Positions 25,475 through 39,200 of a stretch of 64,000 nt of DNA are shown here, piece after piece. Each line of letters opens with the position of its first letter. The first letter of the stretch is position 1. The position numbers and the translations under genes are program-made. The stretch is from Beroe forskalii. Its lineage: Eukaryota > Ctenophora > Nuda > Beroida > Beroidae. The notes below the pieces were generated by a model that searched no databases, was not told the origin of the DNA, and saw only the letters and a program-made list of their open reading frames with translations. The DNA lies in the NCBI GenBank assembly GCA_011033025.1, contig WFMF01000634.1, forward strand, positions 21,325 to 85,324, read 5' to 3'.

Positions 25475-26611
25475 TCAGTATCCCGGGGGGGGGGTCCTCT
25501 ATTAAACTTACTAGTTAACTCATGAAATTTTGCAGGTCAGTACAGTTTGATCCAACTAAGAAAATGCTGCTTTCAGAATTTTGAATTTCGGCCATTTTCA
25601 CGATTTACAGCCTCTCAAAAACCCAATTTTCGGCCTAAAATGGACTTCTTTGTCTATAATTGTTCACAAGGACCAACAAGAATTGCGCCTGCCGGCGTAT
25701 TTCTTGAGCCCGTTTTTCCCGTATGCAGGCGCTTAATTTCCTGTTCCCTGGGGCTTGGTACACAAACACGCCGTCATTTGATCTACGACCATTGTCCGTC
25801 TTATTTACTGACATGGTGAGTTGACTATAAACTTATATGACCTCAAAATCAAGGTACAATCGCGTTTGTACACCGACGAGAATTGAGAGAAAGAGGTTTT
25901 CTTTAATAGAAATAAGAGTTATCTTAAATAATTTTCCGTGATAAAACGCTTCTTCTATCAACTTCAAGTGTCACATGATAGTCACAACTCACATCACAAT
26001 ACTAACATCATTGAATAAGTTTCATTAAATATTCCTTGTTATGCACGGGCGCTATATAGTACATTTCCTTCTACAAATTTGAATTAACGCGCAGATCTGA
26101 ATATCACGTGGGCGATTTCGTTTCACGTGCCAAATGTTTGCGCGCGTTCCCGCCATTTCATAGAACTCTTTCAAGATTTGTTTAGTTGCGCTGTTGAGAG
26201 TTTCATAACTTTGATCAACATTTTCGTTACGCGTTACATTTCTTTTGTGTGGTGTTGCAGATATCAAACCATTGTAATGTTCGATATTATTGTGCCCCGC
26301 CTTGATAATTTCAAGATTGAGATACACAGTATGATTACTGACCAAGATAAAAGATTCAGATATATCATTATTATCAATCACGAACCGAGACAAACTCGAA
26401 CATGTTTTACTTTCTCAAGTCAATTCTTTAGATCATTCGTTACTGATTGCACAAATACTGCCCATTGTAAATTGGCCCGAATTGCCCGCTACTTAAACAT
26501 AGCCAAATGACTGTGTGATTGAAATCAAATCAATTATTTGATTGATTCCGTGAAAAATTGATATTGTTTTGATTTGATGATTAAATAATTGTAGAATTTT
26601 GAAAAAAGAAT
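25475..26611. other. No recognised gene; degenerate repeat and AT-rich DNA
   Basis: From 25560 to 25680 phrases such as TTTCGGCC, CCTCTCAAAAACCCA, TTTCGGCCTAAAATGG and TCTATAATTGTTC recall the 351-bp satellite and the 27000 region, so this may be old satellite-related DNA. Frames at 26052-26393 (minus) and 26127-26510 (plus) overlap each other and resemble nothing I know. Confidence 0.5.
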
Positions 26612-26702
26612 TTACCGAGCATTGAACTCAAATACCTACTAAGCAGCCCAGTTAGCTAGCTGTAGCCCACAATGCAAAGGATGCCACTACACCAAGCTAC
26701 TC
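26612..26702 (-). repeat. tRNA-derived sequence (SINE fragment or tRNA pseudogene)
   Basis: On the minus strand TGGTGTAGTGG fits the Pol III box A. About 45-50 bases later GAGTTCAATGCTC is a weakened box B. No paired acceptor stem is visible, so a functional tRNA is unlikely. Confidence 0.4.
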
Positions 26703-26753
26703 TGACGCGAGTGATATTATAAAGGAGCAGTTGGATGCATGAAAATGGAGCAT

Positions 26754-26773
26754 ACGACGACGACGACGACGAC
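26754..26773. repeat. (ACG)n microsatellite
   Basis: Six to seven perfect ACG units. Confidence 0.9.
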
Positions 26774-26904
26774 CAACTTTTGTCGCGCGCAGCACACCAC
26801 CTATTTCAGATTTAACAGTACGCGTAAAGGTAGTATACACACAACCCCAAAATACACGATCTCTGCTAACCTATTCTCAATGCCTTTTTGTAAAACAAAA
26901 AATA

Positions 26905-27122
26905 AGGCTGAAAACTGCTTTTATCCATGTGACTGGCTCTCAGAGAGTGTACTAGAACCAAATAATGATGCATTTATACGCAGAGTTTTCCCCAAGTCCA
27001 ATTGTCCAGGTATTTTCTGAATTTGGCTTCTTTTTCTATAATTGTTCCAAAAGGGCCAAAAAAAAAGGCGAAAACTGCTTTTATCCCTATAGCTCCAGAG
27101 TGTACTGAACAAAAATAATGAT
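26905..27122. repeat. Second repeat family, two partial units before the gap
   Basis: AAAACTGCTTTTATCC occurs at about 26908 and again near 27070, followed each time by a stretch ending GAGTGTACT and AATAATGAT, so the period is about 165 bp. The first unit shares about 95 nearly identical bases with 25373-25471. The block is cut by the N gap. Confidence 0.65.
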
Positions 27123-27222
27123 NNNNNNNNNNNNNNNNNNNNNNNNNNNNNNNNNNNNNNNNNNNNNNNNNNNNNNNNNNNNNNNNNNNNNNNNNNNNNN
27201 NNNNNNNNNNNNNNNNNNNNNN
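27123..27222. other. Assembly gap, exactly 100 N
   Basis: A run of exactly 100 N is the usual placeholder for a scaffold join of unknown size. Distance and even adjacency across it are not reliable. Confidence 0.98.
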
Positions 27223-30200
27223 ATGCCTTTTTCGCCTTATTGAGCGTAGATGTCTCATAGATTGTCAAATAGAAGTGTCTGGTCATTATGCACTGAAACC
27301 ACTGAACCAATGATATTCAGTTTTCTTTGTTTTCCTGTAAAATCCAAAAACCCTTTTGTACCTCTCTCAAAACAGTGATCCAGGATGTCCTTCATTTTGA
27401 GGCACCCAAGATCCGAAATCGAAAAGCTTTGGCCGATTGAGCTGAAAAATTTGTACACCATCCATGGACGACCTTATTAAAGACATACCATACTTCAGAG
27501 TCTCGAAATCAGCCATTTTCTGTCTGTTATAGTTTAAAATCGCGTTTTCGGCTTAAAAACAGCCTTTTTTCGCCCCTAATTGGGCGTAGATGTCTCATGG
27601 TGGTCAAATAGAAGTGCATCTGGTCATAAATTATGCGCCTGAAACCACTGAACCAATGATATTCGCCAGTTTTTCTTGTTTTACTGTAAAATAAAAACCC
27701 TATTTTACCCCTCAAAACAGTGATTAGGCCGTCTTCATTTCTGAGGCACCCAAGATCCGAAATCGAAAAGCTTTGGCCGATTGAGCTGAAAATTTGCACG
27801 CCATCCATGGACGACCTAAAGAAAAGACATACCATACTAGAAGTCCTGAAATCAGCCATTTCTGTCTGTTATGGGGGTTAAACTGCGTTTTTGGGCTTAA
27901 AAACTGCCTTTTCGCCCCTTATTGGGCGTAGATGTATCATGGGTGGTCAAATAGAAGTGACCTGGTCATAAATTATGCCTGAAACCACTGAACCAATGAT
28001 ATTCGCCAGTTTTTTGTTTTCCTGTAAAATCCAAAAACCCTATTTTACCTCTCAAAACAGTGATCCAGGACGTTCTTCATTTCTGAGGCACCCAAGATCC
28101 GAAAATCGAAAGCTTTGGCTGATTGAGCTGAAAATTTGCACGCCATCCATGGACAACCTAAGAAGGATATACAATATAGAATCCCGAAATCAGCCATTTT
28201 CTGTCTGTTATGGGGGTTAAAATCGCGTTTTCGGCTTAAAAACTGCCTTTTTCGCCCCTTGGGCGTAGATGTCTCATGGTGGTCAAATAGAAGTGTATCT
28301 GGTCATAAATTATGCGCCTGAAACCACTGAACCAATGATATTCGCCAGTTTCCTTTGTTTTCCTGTAAAATCCAAAAAACCCTATTTTTACCTCTCAAAA
28401 CAGTGATCCAGGACGTTCTTCATTTCTGAGGCACCCAAGATCCGAAATCGAAAAGCTTTGCCCTTTGGCCGATTGAGCTGAAAATTTGCACGCCATCCAT
28501 GGACGACCTAAGAAAGACATACCATACTTCAGAATCCCGAAATCAGCCATTTTCTGTCTGTTATGGGGGTTAAAATCGCGTTTTTCGGCTTAAAACTGCC
28601 TTTTTCGCCCCTTATTGGGCGTAGATGTCTCATGGGTGGTCAAATAAGTGTATCTGGTCATAAATTATGTGCCTGAAACCACTGAACCAATGATATTCGC
28701 CAGTTTTCCTTTGTTTTCCTGTAAAAATAAAAAACCCTATTTTACCTCTCAAAACAGTGATCTAGGCCGGTCTTCATTTCTGAGGCACCCAAGATCCGAA
28801 ATCGAAAAGCTTGGCCAATTGAGCTGAAAATTTGCACACCATCCATGGACGACCTAAGAAAGACATACAATACTTCAGAATCCCGAAATCAGCCATTTTC
28901 TGTCTGTTATGGGGGTTAAAATCGCGTTTTTCGGGCTTAAAACTGCCTTTTTTCGCCCCTTATTGGGCGTAGATGTCTCATGGGTGGTCAAATAGAAGTG
29001 TGTCTGGTCATAAATTATGCGCCTGAAACCACTGAACCAATGATATTCGCCAGTTTTCCTTTGTTTTCCTGTAAAAATCCAAAAACCCCTATTTTACCTC
29101 TCAAAACAGTGATCCAGGATGTTCTTCATTTCTGAGGCACCCAAGATCCGAAATCGAAAAGCTTTTGGCCGATTGAGCTGAAAATTTGCACGCCATCCAT
29201 GGACGACCTAAGAAAGACATACCATACTTCAGAATCCCGAAATCAGCCATTTTCTGTCTGTTATGGGGGGTTAAAATCGCGTTTTCGGCTTAAAACTGCC
29301 TTTTTTCGCCCCTTATTGGGCGTAGATGTCTCATGGTGGTCAAATAGAAGTGTATCTGGTCATAAATTATGCGCCTGAAACCACTGAACCAATGATATTC
29401 GCCAGTTTTCCTTTGTTTTCCTGTAAAATCCAAAAAACCTATTTTACCTCTCAAAACAGTGATCCAGTATGTTCTTCATTTCTGAGGCACCCAAGATCCG
29501 AAATCGAAAAGCTTTGGCCGATTGAGCTGAAAATTTGCACGCCATCCATGGACGACCTATGAAAGACATACCATACTTCAGAATCCCGAAATCAGCCATT
29601 TTCTGTCTGTTAATGGGGGTTAAAATCGCGTTTTTCGGCTTAAAAACTGCCTTTTTTCGCCCCCTATTGGGCGTAGATGTCTCATGGGTGGTCAAATAGA
29701 AGTGTATCTGGTCATAAATTATGCGCCTGAAACCACTGAACCAATGATATTCGCCAGTTTTCCTTTGTTTTCCTGTAAAATCCAAAAAACCCTATTTTTA
29801 CCTCTCAAAACAGTGATCCAGGACGTTCTTCATTTCTGAGGCACCCAAGATCCGAAATCGAAAAGCTTTGGCCGATTGAGCTGAAAATTTGCACGCCATC
29901 CATGGACGACCTAAGAAAGACATACCATACTTCAGAATCCCGAAATCAGCCATTTTCTGTCTGTTATGGGGGGTTAAAATCGCGTTTTTGGGCTTAAACT
30001 GCCTTTTTTCGCCCCTTATTGGGCGTAGATGTCTCATGGGTGGTCAAATAGAAGTGTATCTGGTCATAAATTATGCGCCTGAAACCACTGAACCAATGAT
30101 ATTCGCCAGTTTTCCTTTGTTTTCCTGTAAATCCAAAAACCCTATTTTACCTCTCAAAAAACAGTGATCCAGGATGTTCTTCATTTCTGAGGCACCCAAG

Positions 30201-33200
30201 ATCCGAAATCGAAAAACTTTGGCCGATTGAGCTGAAAATTTGCACGCCATCCATGGACGACCTAAGAAAGACATACCATACTTCAGAATCCCGAAATCAG
30301 CCATTTTCTGTCTGTTATGGGGGTTAAAATCGCGTTTTTCGGCTTAAAACTGCCTTTTTCGCCCCCTTATTGGGCGTAGATGTCTCATGGGTGGTCAAAT
30401 AGAAGTGTATCTGGTCATAAATTATGCGCCTGAAACCACTGAACCAATGATATTCGCTTTTCCTTTGTTTTCCTGTAAAATCCAAAAACCCTATTTTTTA
30501 CCTCTCAAAACAGTGATCCAGGATGTTCTTCATTTCTGAGGCACCCAAGATCCGAAATCGAAAAGCTTTGGCCGATTGAGCTGAAAATTTGCACGCCATC
30601 CATGGACGACCTAAGAAAGACATACCATACTTCAGAATCCCGAAATCAGCCATTTTCTGTCTGTTATGGGGGTTAAAATCGCGTTTTTCGGCTTAAAAAC
30701 TGCCTTTTTCGCCCCTTATTGGGCGTAGATGTCTCATGGGTGGTCAAATAGAAGTGTATCTGGTCATAAATTATGCGCCTGAAACCACTGAACCAATGAT
30801 ATTCGCCAGTTTTCCTTTGTTTTCCTGTAAAACTAAAAACCCTATTTTTACCTCTCAAAACAGTGATCCAGGATGTTCTTCATTTCTGAGGCACCCAAGA
30901 TCCGAAATCGAAAAGCTTTGGCCGATTGAGCTGAAAATTTGCACGCCATCCATGGACGACCTAAGAAAGACATACCATACTTCAGAATCCCGAACAGCCA
31001 TTTTCTGTCTGTTATGGGGGTTAAAATCGCGTTTTTCGGCTTAAAACTGCTTTTTTCGCCCCTTTATTGGGCGTAGATGTCTCATGGGTGGTCAAATAGA
31101 AGTGTATCTGGTCATAAATTATTCGTCTGAAACCACTGAACCAATGATATTCGCCAGTTTTCCTTTGTTTTCCTGTAATATCCAAAAACCCTATTTTTAC
31201 CTCTCAAAACAGTGATCCATGATGTTCTTCATTTCTGAGGCGCCCAAGATCCGAAATCGAAAAGCTTTGGCCGATTGAGCTGAAAATTTGCACGCCATCC
31301 ATGGACGACCTAAGAAAGACATACCATACTTCAGAATCCCGAAATCAGCCATTTTCTGTCTGTTATGGGGGTTAAAAACGCGTTTTTGGGCTTAAAACTG
31401 CCTTTTTTCGCCCCTTTATTGGGCGTAGATGTCTCATGGGTGGTCAAATAGAAGTGTATCTGGTCATAAATTATTCGGCCTGAAACCACTGAACCAATGA
31501 TATTCGCCAGTTTTCCTTTGTTTTCCTGTAAAATCCTAAAAAACCTATTTTTACCTCTCTCAAAACAGTGATCCAGGTGTGTCTTCATTTCTGAGGCACC
31601 CAAGATCCGAAATCGAAAAGCTTTTTGGCCGATTGAGCTGAAAATTTGCACGCCATCCATGGACGACCTAAGAAAGGGGCATACCATACTTCAGAATCCC
31701 GAAATCAGCCATTTTCTGTCTGTTATGGGGGTTAAAATCGCGTTTTTCGGCTTAAAACTGCCTTTTTTTCGCCCCTTATTGGGCGTAGATGTCTCATGGG
31801 TGGTCAAATAGAAGTGTATCTGGTCATAAATTATGCGCCTGAAACCACTGAACCAATGATATTCGCCAGTTTTCCTTTGTTTTCCTGTAAAATCCAAAAA
31901 CCCTATTTTTTTTCTCTCAAAACAGTGATCCAGGATGTTCTTCATTTCTGAGGCACCCAAGATCCGAAATCGAAAAGCTTTGGCCGATTGAGCTGAAAAT
32001 TTGCACGCCATCCATGGACGACCTAAGAAAGACATACCATACTTCAGAATCCCGAAATCAGCCATTTTCTGTCTGTTATGGGGGTTAAAATCGCGTTTTT
32101 CGGCTTAAAAACTGCCTTTTTTAGCCCTTTATTGGGCGTAGATGTCTCATGGGTGGTCAAATAGAAGTGTATCTGGTCATAAATTATGCGCCTGAAACCA
32201 CTGAACCAATGATATTCGCCAGTTTTCCTTTGTTTTCCTGTAAAATCCAAAAAAACCCTATTTTTACCTCTCAAAACAGTGATCCAGGATGTTCTTCATT
32301 TCTGAGGCACCCAAGATCCGAAATCGAAAAGCTTTGGCCGATTGAGCTGAAAATTTGCACGCCATCCATGGACGACCTAAGAAAGACATACCATACTTCA
32401 GAATCCCGAAATCAGCCATTTTCTGTCTGTTATGGAGGGTTAAAATCGCGTTTTTCGGCTTAAAACTGCTTTTTTCGCCCCTTATTGGGCGTAGATGTCT
32501 CATGGGGTCAAATAGAAGTGTATCTGGTCATAAATTATGCGCCTAAACCACTGAACCAATGATATTCGCCAGTTTTCCTTTGTTTTCCTGTAAAATCCAA
32601 AAACCCTATTTTTACCTCTCAAAACAGTGATCCAGGATGTTCTTCATTTCTGAGGCACCCAAGATCCGAAATCGAAAAGCTTTGGCCGATTGAGCTGAAA
32701 ATTTGCACGCCATCCATGGACGACCTAAGAAAGACATACCATACTTCAGAATCCCGAAATCAGCCATTTTCTGTCTGTTATGGGGGGTAAAATCGCGTTT
32801 TTCGGCTTAAAAACTGCCTTTTTTCGCCCCTTATTGGGCGTAGATGTCTCATGGGTGGTCAAATAGAAGTGTATCTGGTCATAAATTATGCGCCTGAAAC
32901 CACTGAACCAATGATATTCGCCAGTTTTCCTTTGTTTTCCTGTAAAATCCAAAAACCCTATTTTTACCTCTCAAAACAGTGATCCAGGATGTTCTTCATT
33001 TCTGAGGCACCCAAGATCCGAAATCGAAAAGCTTTGGCCGATTGAGCTGAAAATTTGCACGCCATCCATGGACGACCTAAGAAAGACATACCATACTTCA
33101 GAATCCCGAAATCAGCCATTTTCTGTCTGTTATGGGGGTTAAAATCGCGTTTTTCGGCTTAAAACTGCTTTTTTTCGCCCCTTATTGGGCGTAGATGTCT

Positions 33201-36200
33201 CATGGGTGGTCAAATAGAAGTGTATCTGGTCATAAATTATGCGCCTGAAACCACTGAACCAATGATATTCGCCAGTTTTCCTTTTGTTTTCCTGTAAAAT
33301 CCAAAAACCCTATTTTTACCTCTCAAAACAGTGATCCAGGATGTTCTTCATTTCTGAGGCACCCAAGATCCGAAATCGAAAAGCTTTTGGCCGATTGAGC
33401 TGAAAATTTGCACGCCATCCATGGACGACCTAAGAAAGACATACCATACTTCAGAATCCCGAAATCAGCCATTTTCTGTCTGTTATGGGGGGTTAAAATC
33501 GCGTTTTTCGGCCTTAAAACTGCCTTTTTTCGCCCCTTATTGGGCGTTGATGTCTCAGGGGTGGTCAAATAGAAGTGTATCTGGTCATAAATTATGCGCC
33601 TGAAACCACTGAACCAATGATATTCGCCAGTTTTCCTTTGTTTTCCTGTAAAATCCAAAAAACCCTATTTTTACCTCTCAAAACAGTGATCCAGGATGTT
33701 CTTCATTTCTGAGGCACCCAAGATCCGAAATCGAAAAGCTTTGGCCGATTGAGCTGAAAATTTGCACGCCATCCATGGACGACCTAAGAAAGACATACCA
33801 TACTTCAGAATCCCGAAATCAGCCATTTTCTGTCTGTTATGGGGGTTAAAATCGCGTTTTTCGGCTTAAAACTGCTTTTTTCGCCCCTTATTGGGCGTAG
33901 ATGTCTCATGGGTGGTCAAATAGAAGTGTATCTGGTCATAAATTATGCGCCTGAAACCACTGAACCAATGATATTCGCCAGTTTTCCTTTGTTTTCCTGT
34001 AAAATCCAAAAAACCCTATTTTTACCTCTCAAAACAGTGATCCAGGATGTTCTTCATTTCTGAGGCACCCAAGATCCGAAATCGAAAAGCTTTGGCCGAT
34101 TGAGCTGAAAATTTGCACGCCATCCATGGACGACCTAAGAAAGACATACCATACTTCAGAATCCCGAAATCAGCCATTTTCTGTCTGTTATGGGGGTTAA
34201 AATCGCGTTTTTCGGCTTAAAAACTGCCTTTTTTCGCCCCTTATTGGGCGTAGATGTCTCATGGGTGGTCAAATAGAAGTGTATCTGGTCATAAATTATG
34301 CGCCTGAAACCACTGAACCAATGATATTCGCCAGTTTTCCTTTGTTTTCCTGTAAAACCCAAAAAACCCTATTTTTACCTCTCAAAACAGTGATCCAGGA
34401 TGTTCTTCATTTCTGAGGCACCCAAGATCCGAAATCGAAAAGCTTTGGCCGATTGAGCTGAAAATTTGCACGCCATCCATGGACGACCTAAGAAAGACAT
34501 ACCATACTTCAGAATCCCGAAATCAGCCATTTTCTGTCTGTTATGGGGGTTAAAATCGCGTTTTTCGGCTTAAAACTGCCTTTTTCGCCCCTTATTGGGC
34601 GTAGATGTCTCATGGGTGGTCAAATAGAAGTGTATCTGGTCATAAATTATGCGCCTGAAACCACTGAACCAATGATATTCGCCAGTTTTCCTTTGTTTTC
34701 CTGTAAAATCCAAAAACCCTATTTTTACCTCTCAAAACAGTGATCCAGGATGTTCTTCATTTCTGAGGCACCCAAGATCCGAAATCGAAAAGCTTTGGCC
34801 GATTGAGCTGAAAATTTGCACGCCATCCATGGACGACCTAAGAAAGACATACCATACTTCAGAATCCCGAAATCAGCCATTTTTCTGTCTGTTGGGGGTT
34901 AAAATCGCGTTTTTCGGCTTAAAACTGCCTTTTTTCGCCCCTTATTGGGCGTAGATGTCTCATGGGTGGTCAAATAGAAGTGTATCTGGTCATAAATTAT
35001 GCGCCTGAAACCACTGAACCAATGATATTCGCCAGTTTTCCTTTGTTTTCCTGTAAAATCCAAAAAACCCTATTTTTACCTCTCAAAACAGTGATCCAGG
35101 ATGTTCTTCATTTCTGAGGCACCCAAGATCCGAAATCGAAAAGCTTTGGCCGATTGAGCTGAAAATTTGCACGCCATCCATGGACGACCTAAGAAAGACA
35201 TACCATACTTCAGAATCCCGAAATCAGCCATTTTCTGTCTGTTATGGGGGTTAAAATCGCGTTTTTCGGCTTAAAACTGCTTTTTTCGCCCCCTTATTGG
35301 GCGTAGATGTCTCATGGGTGGTCAAATAGAAGTGTATCTGGTCATAAATTATGCGCCTGAAACCACTGAACCAATGATATTCGCCAGTTTTCCTTTGTTT
35401 TCCTGTAAAATAAAAAACCCTATTTTACCTCTCAAAACAGTGATCCAGGATGTTCTTCATTTCTGAGGCACCCAAGATCCGAAATCGAAAAGCTTTGGCC
35501 GATTGAGCTGAAAATTTGCACGCCATCCATGGACGACCTAAGAAAGACATACCATACTTCAGAGTCCCGAAATCAGCCATTTTCTCATTTTCTGTCTGTT
35601 ATGGGGGTTAAAATCGCGTTTTTGGGCTTAAAAACTGCCTTTTTTCGCCTCTTATTGGGCGTAGATGTCTCATGGGTGGTCAAATAGAAGTGTATCTGGT
35701 CATAAATTATGCGCCTGAAACCACTGAACCAATGATATTCGCCAGTTTTCCTTTGTTTTCCTGTAAAATCCAAAAAACCCTATTTTACCTCTCAAAACTG
35801 TGATCCAGGATGTTCTTCATTTCTGAGGCACCCAAGATCCGAAATCGAAAAGCTTTGGCCGATTGAGCTGAAAATTTGCACGCCATCCATGGACGACCTA
35901 AGAAAGACATACCATACTTCAGAATCCCGAAATCAGCCATTTTCTGTCTGTTATGGGGGTTAAAATCGCGTTTTTCGGCTTAAAACTGCCTTTTTTCGCC
36001 CCTTATTGGGCGTAGATGTCTCATGGGTGGTCAAATAGAAGTGTATCTGGTCATAAATTATGCGCCTGAAACCACTGAACCAATGATATTCGCCAGTTTT
36101 CCTTTGTTTTCCTGTAAAATCCAAAAAACCCTATTTTTACCTCTAAAAACAGTGATCCAGGATGTTCTTCATTTCTGAGGCACCCAAGGTCCGAAATCGA

Positions 36201-39200
36201 AAAGCTTTGGCCGATTGAGCTGAAAATTTGCACGCCATCCATGGACGACCTAAGAAAGACATACCATACTTCAGAATCCTGAAATCAGCCATTTTCTGTC
36301 TGTTATGGGGGTTAAAATCGCGTTTTTCGGCTTAAAACTGCTTTTTTTTTCGCCCCTTATTGGGCGTAGATGTCTCATGGGTGGTCAAATAGAAGTGTAT
36401 CTGGTCATAAATTATGCGCCTGAAACCACTGAACCAATGATATTCGCCAGTTTTCCTTTGTTTTCCTGTAAAATCAAAAAACCCTATTTTTACCTCTCAA
36501 AACAGTGATCCAGGATGTTCTTCATTTCTGAGGCACCCAAGATCCGAAATCGAAAAGCTTTGGCCGATTGAGCTGAAAATTTGCACGCCATCCATGGACG
36601 ACCTAAGAAAGACACATACCATACTTCAGAATCCCGAAATCAGCCATTTTCTGTCTGTTATGGGGGTTAAAATCGCGTTTTTCGGCTTAAAACTGCCTTT
36701 TTTCGCCCCTTATTGGGCGTAGATGTCTCATGGGTGGTCAAATAGAAGTGTATCTGGTCATAAATTATGCGCCTGAAACCACTGAACCAATGATATTCGC
36801 CAGTTTTCCTTTGTTTTCCTGTAAAATCCAAAAACCCTATTTTTACCTCTCAAAACAGTGATCCAGGATGTTCTTCATTTCTGAGGCACCCAAGATCCGA
36901 AATCGAAAAGCTTTGGCCGATTGAGCTGAAAATTTGCACGCCATCCATGGACGACCTAAGAAAGACATACCATACTTCAGAATCCCGAAATCAGCCATTT
37001 TCTGTCTGTTATGGGGGTTAAAATCGCGTTTTTCGGCTTAAAACTGCCTTTTTCGCCCCTTATTGGGCGTAGATGTCTCAGGGGTGGTCAAATAGAGGTG
37101 TATCTGGTCATAAATTATGCGCCTGAAACCACTGAACCAATGATATTCGCCAGTTTTCCTTTGTTTTCCTAAAACCAAAAACCCTATTTTTACCTCTCTC
37201 AAAACAGTGATCCAGGATGTTCTTCATTTCTGAGGCACCCAAGATCCGAAATCGAAAAGCTTTGGCCGATTGAGCTGAAAATTTGCACGCCATCCATGGA
37301 CGACCTAAGAAAGACATACCATACTTCAGAATCCCGAAATCAGCCATTTTCTGTCTGTTATGGGGGTTAAATCGCGTTTTTCGGCTTAAAAACTGCCTTT
37401 TTTCGCCCCTTATTGGGCGTAGATGTCTCATGGGTGGTCAAATAGAAGTGTATCTGGTCAAAAATTATGCGCCTGAAACCACTGAACCAATGATATTCGC
37501 CAGTTTTCCTTTGTTTTCCTGTAAAATCTAAAAACCCTATTTTTACCTCTCAAAACAGTGATCCAGGATGTTCTTCATTTCTGAGGCACCCAAGATCCGA
37601 AATCGAAAAGCTTTGGCCGATTGAGCTGAAAATTTGCACGCCATCCATGGACGACCTAAGAAAGACATACCATACTTCAGAATCCCGAAATCAGCCATTT
37701 TCTGTCTGTTATGGGGGTTAAAATCGTTTTTCGGCTTAAAACTGCCTTTTTTTCGCCCCTTATTGGGCGTAGATGTCTCATGGGTGGTCAAATAGAAGTG
37801 TATCTGGTCATAAATTATGCGCCTGAAACCACTGAACCAATGATATTCGCCAGTTTTCCTTTGTTTTCCTGTAAAATCCAAAAACCCTATTTTTTACCTC
37901 TCAAAACAGTGATCCAGGATGTTCTTCATTTCTGAGGCACCCAAGATCCGAAATCGAAAAGCTTTGGCCGATTGAGCTGAAAATTTGCACGCCATCCATG
38001 GACGACCTAAGAAAGACATACCATACTTCAGAATCCCGAAATCAGCCATTTTCTGTCTGTTATGGGGGTTAAAATCGCGTTTTTCGGCTTAAAACTGCCT
38101 TTTTTCGCCCCTTATTGGGCGTAGATGTCTCATGGGTGGTCAAATAGAAGTGTATCTGGTCATAAATTATGCGCCTGAAACCACTGAACCAATGATATTC
38201 GCCAGTTTTCCTTTGTTTTCCTGTAAAATCCAAAAACCCTATTTTTACCTCTCAAAACAGTGATCCAGGATGTTCTTCATTTCTGAGGCACCCAAGATCC
38301 GAAATCGAAAAGCTTTGGCCGATTGAGCTGAAAATTTGCACGCCATCCATGGACGACCTAAGAAAGACATACCATACTTCAGAATCCCGAAATCAGCCAT
38401 TTTCTGTCTGTTATGGGGGTTAAAATCGCGTTTTTCGGCTTAAAAACTGCCTTTTTTTTCGCCCCTTATTGGGCGTAGATGTCTCATGGGTGGTCAAATA
38501 GAAGTGTATCTGGTCATAAATTATGCGCCTGAAACCACTGAACCAATGATATTCGCCAGTTTTCCTTTGTTTTCCTGTAAATCCAAAAAAAAAACCCTTT
38601 TTTTACCTCTCAAAACAGTGATCCAGGATGTTCTTCATTTCTGAGGCACCCAAGATCCGAAATCGAAAAGCTTTGGCCGATTGAGCTGAAAATTTGCACG
38701 CCATCCATGGACGACCTAAGAAAGACATACCATACTTCAGAATCCCGAAATCAGCCATTTTCTGTCTGTTATGGGGGTTAAAATCGCGTTTTTCGGCTTA
38801 AAACTGCCTTTTTTTCGCCCCTTATTGGGCGTAGATGTCTCATGGGTGGTCAAATAGAAGTGTATCTGGTCATAAATTATGCGCCTGAAACCACTGAACC
38901 AATGATATTCGCCAGTTTTCCTTTGTTTTCCTGTAAAACCAAAAACCCTATTTTTACCTCTCAAAACAGTGATCCAGGATGTTCTTCATTTCTGAGGCAC
39001 CCAAGATCCGAAATCGAAAAGCTTTGGCCGATTGAGCTGAAAATTTGCACGCCATCCATGGACGACCTAAAAAACACATACCATACTTCAGAATCCCGAA
39101 ATCAGCCATTTTCTGTCTGTTATGGGGGGTAAAAATCGCGTTTTTCGGCTTTAAAACTGCCTTTTTTCGCCCCTTATTGGGCGTAGATGTCTCATGGGTG

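Noticed and set aside
26052-26510. Overlapping 113- and 127-codon frames on opposite strands
   Set aside because: They are mutually antisense, have no family resemblance and no splice context; probably chance.
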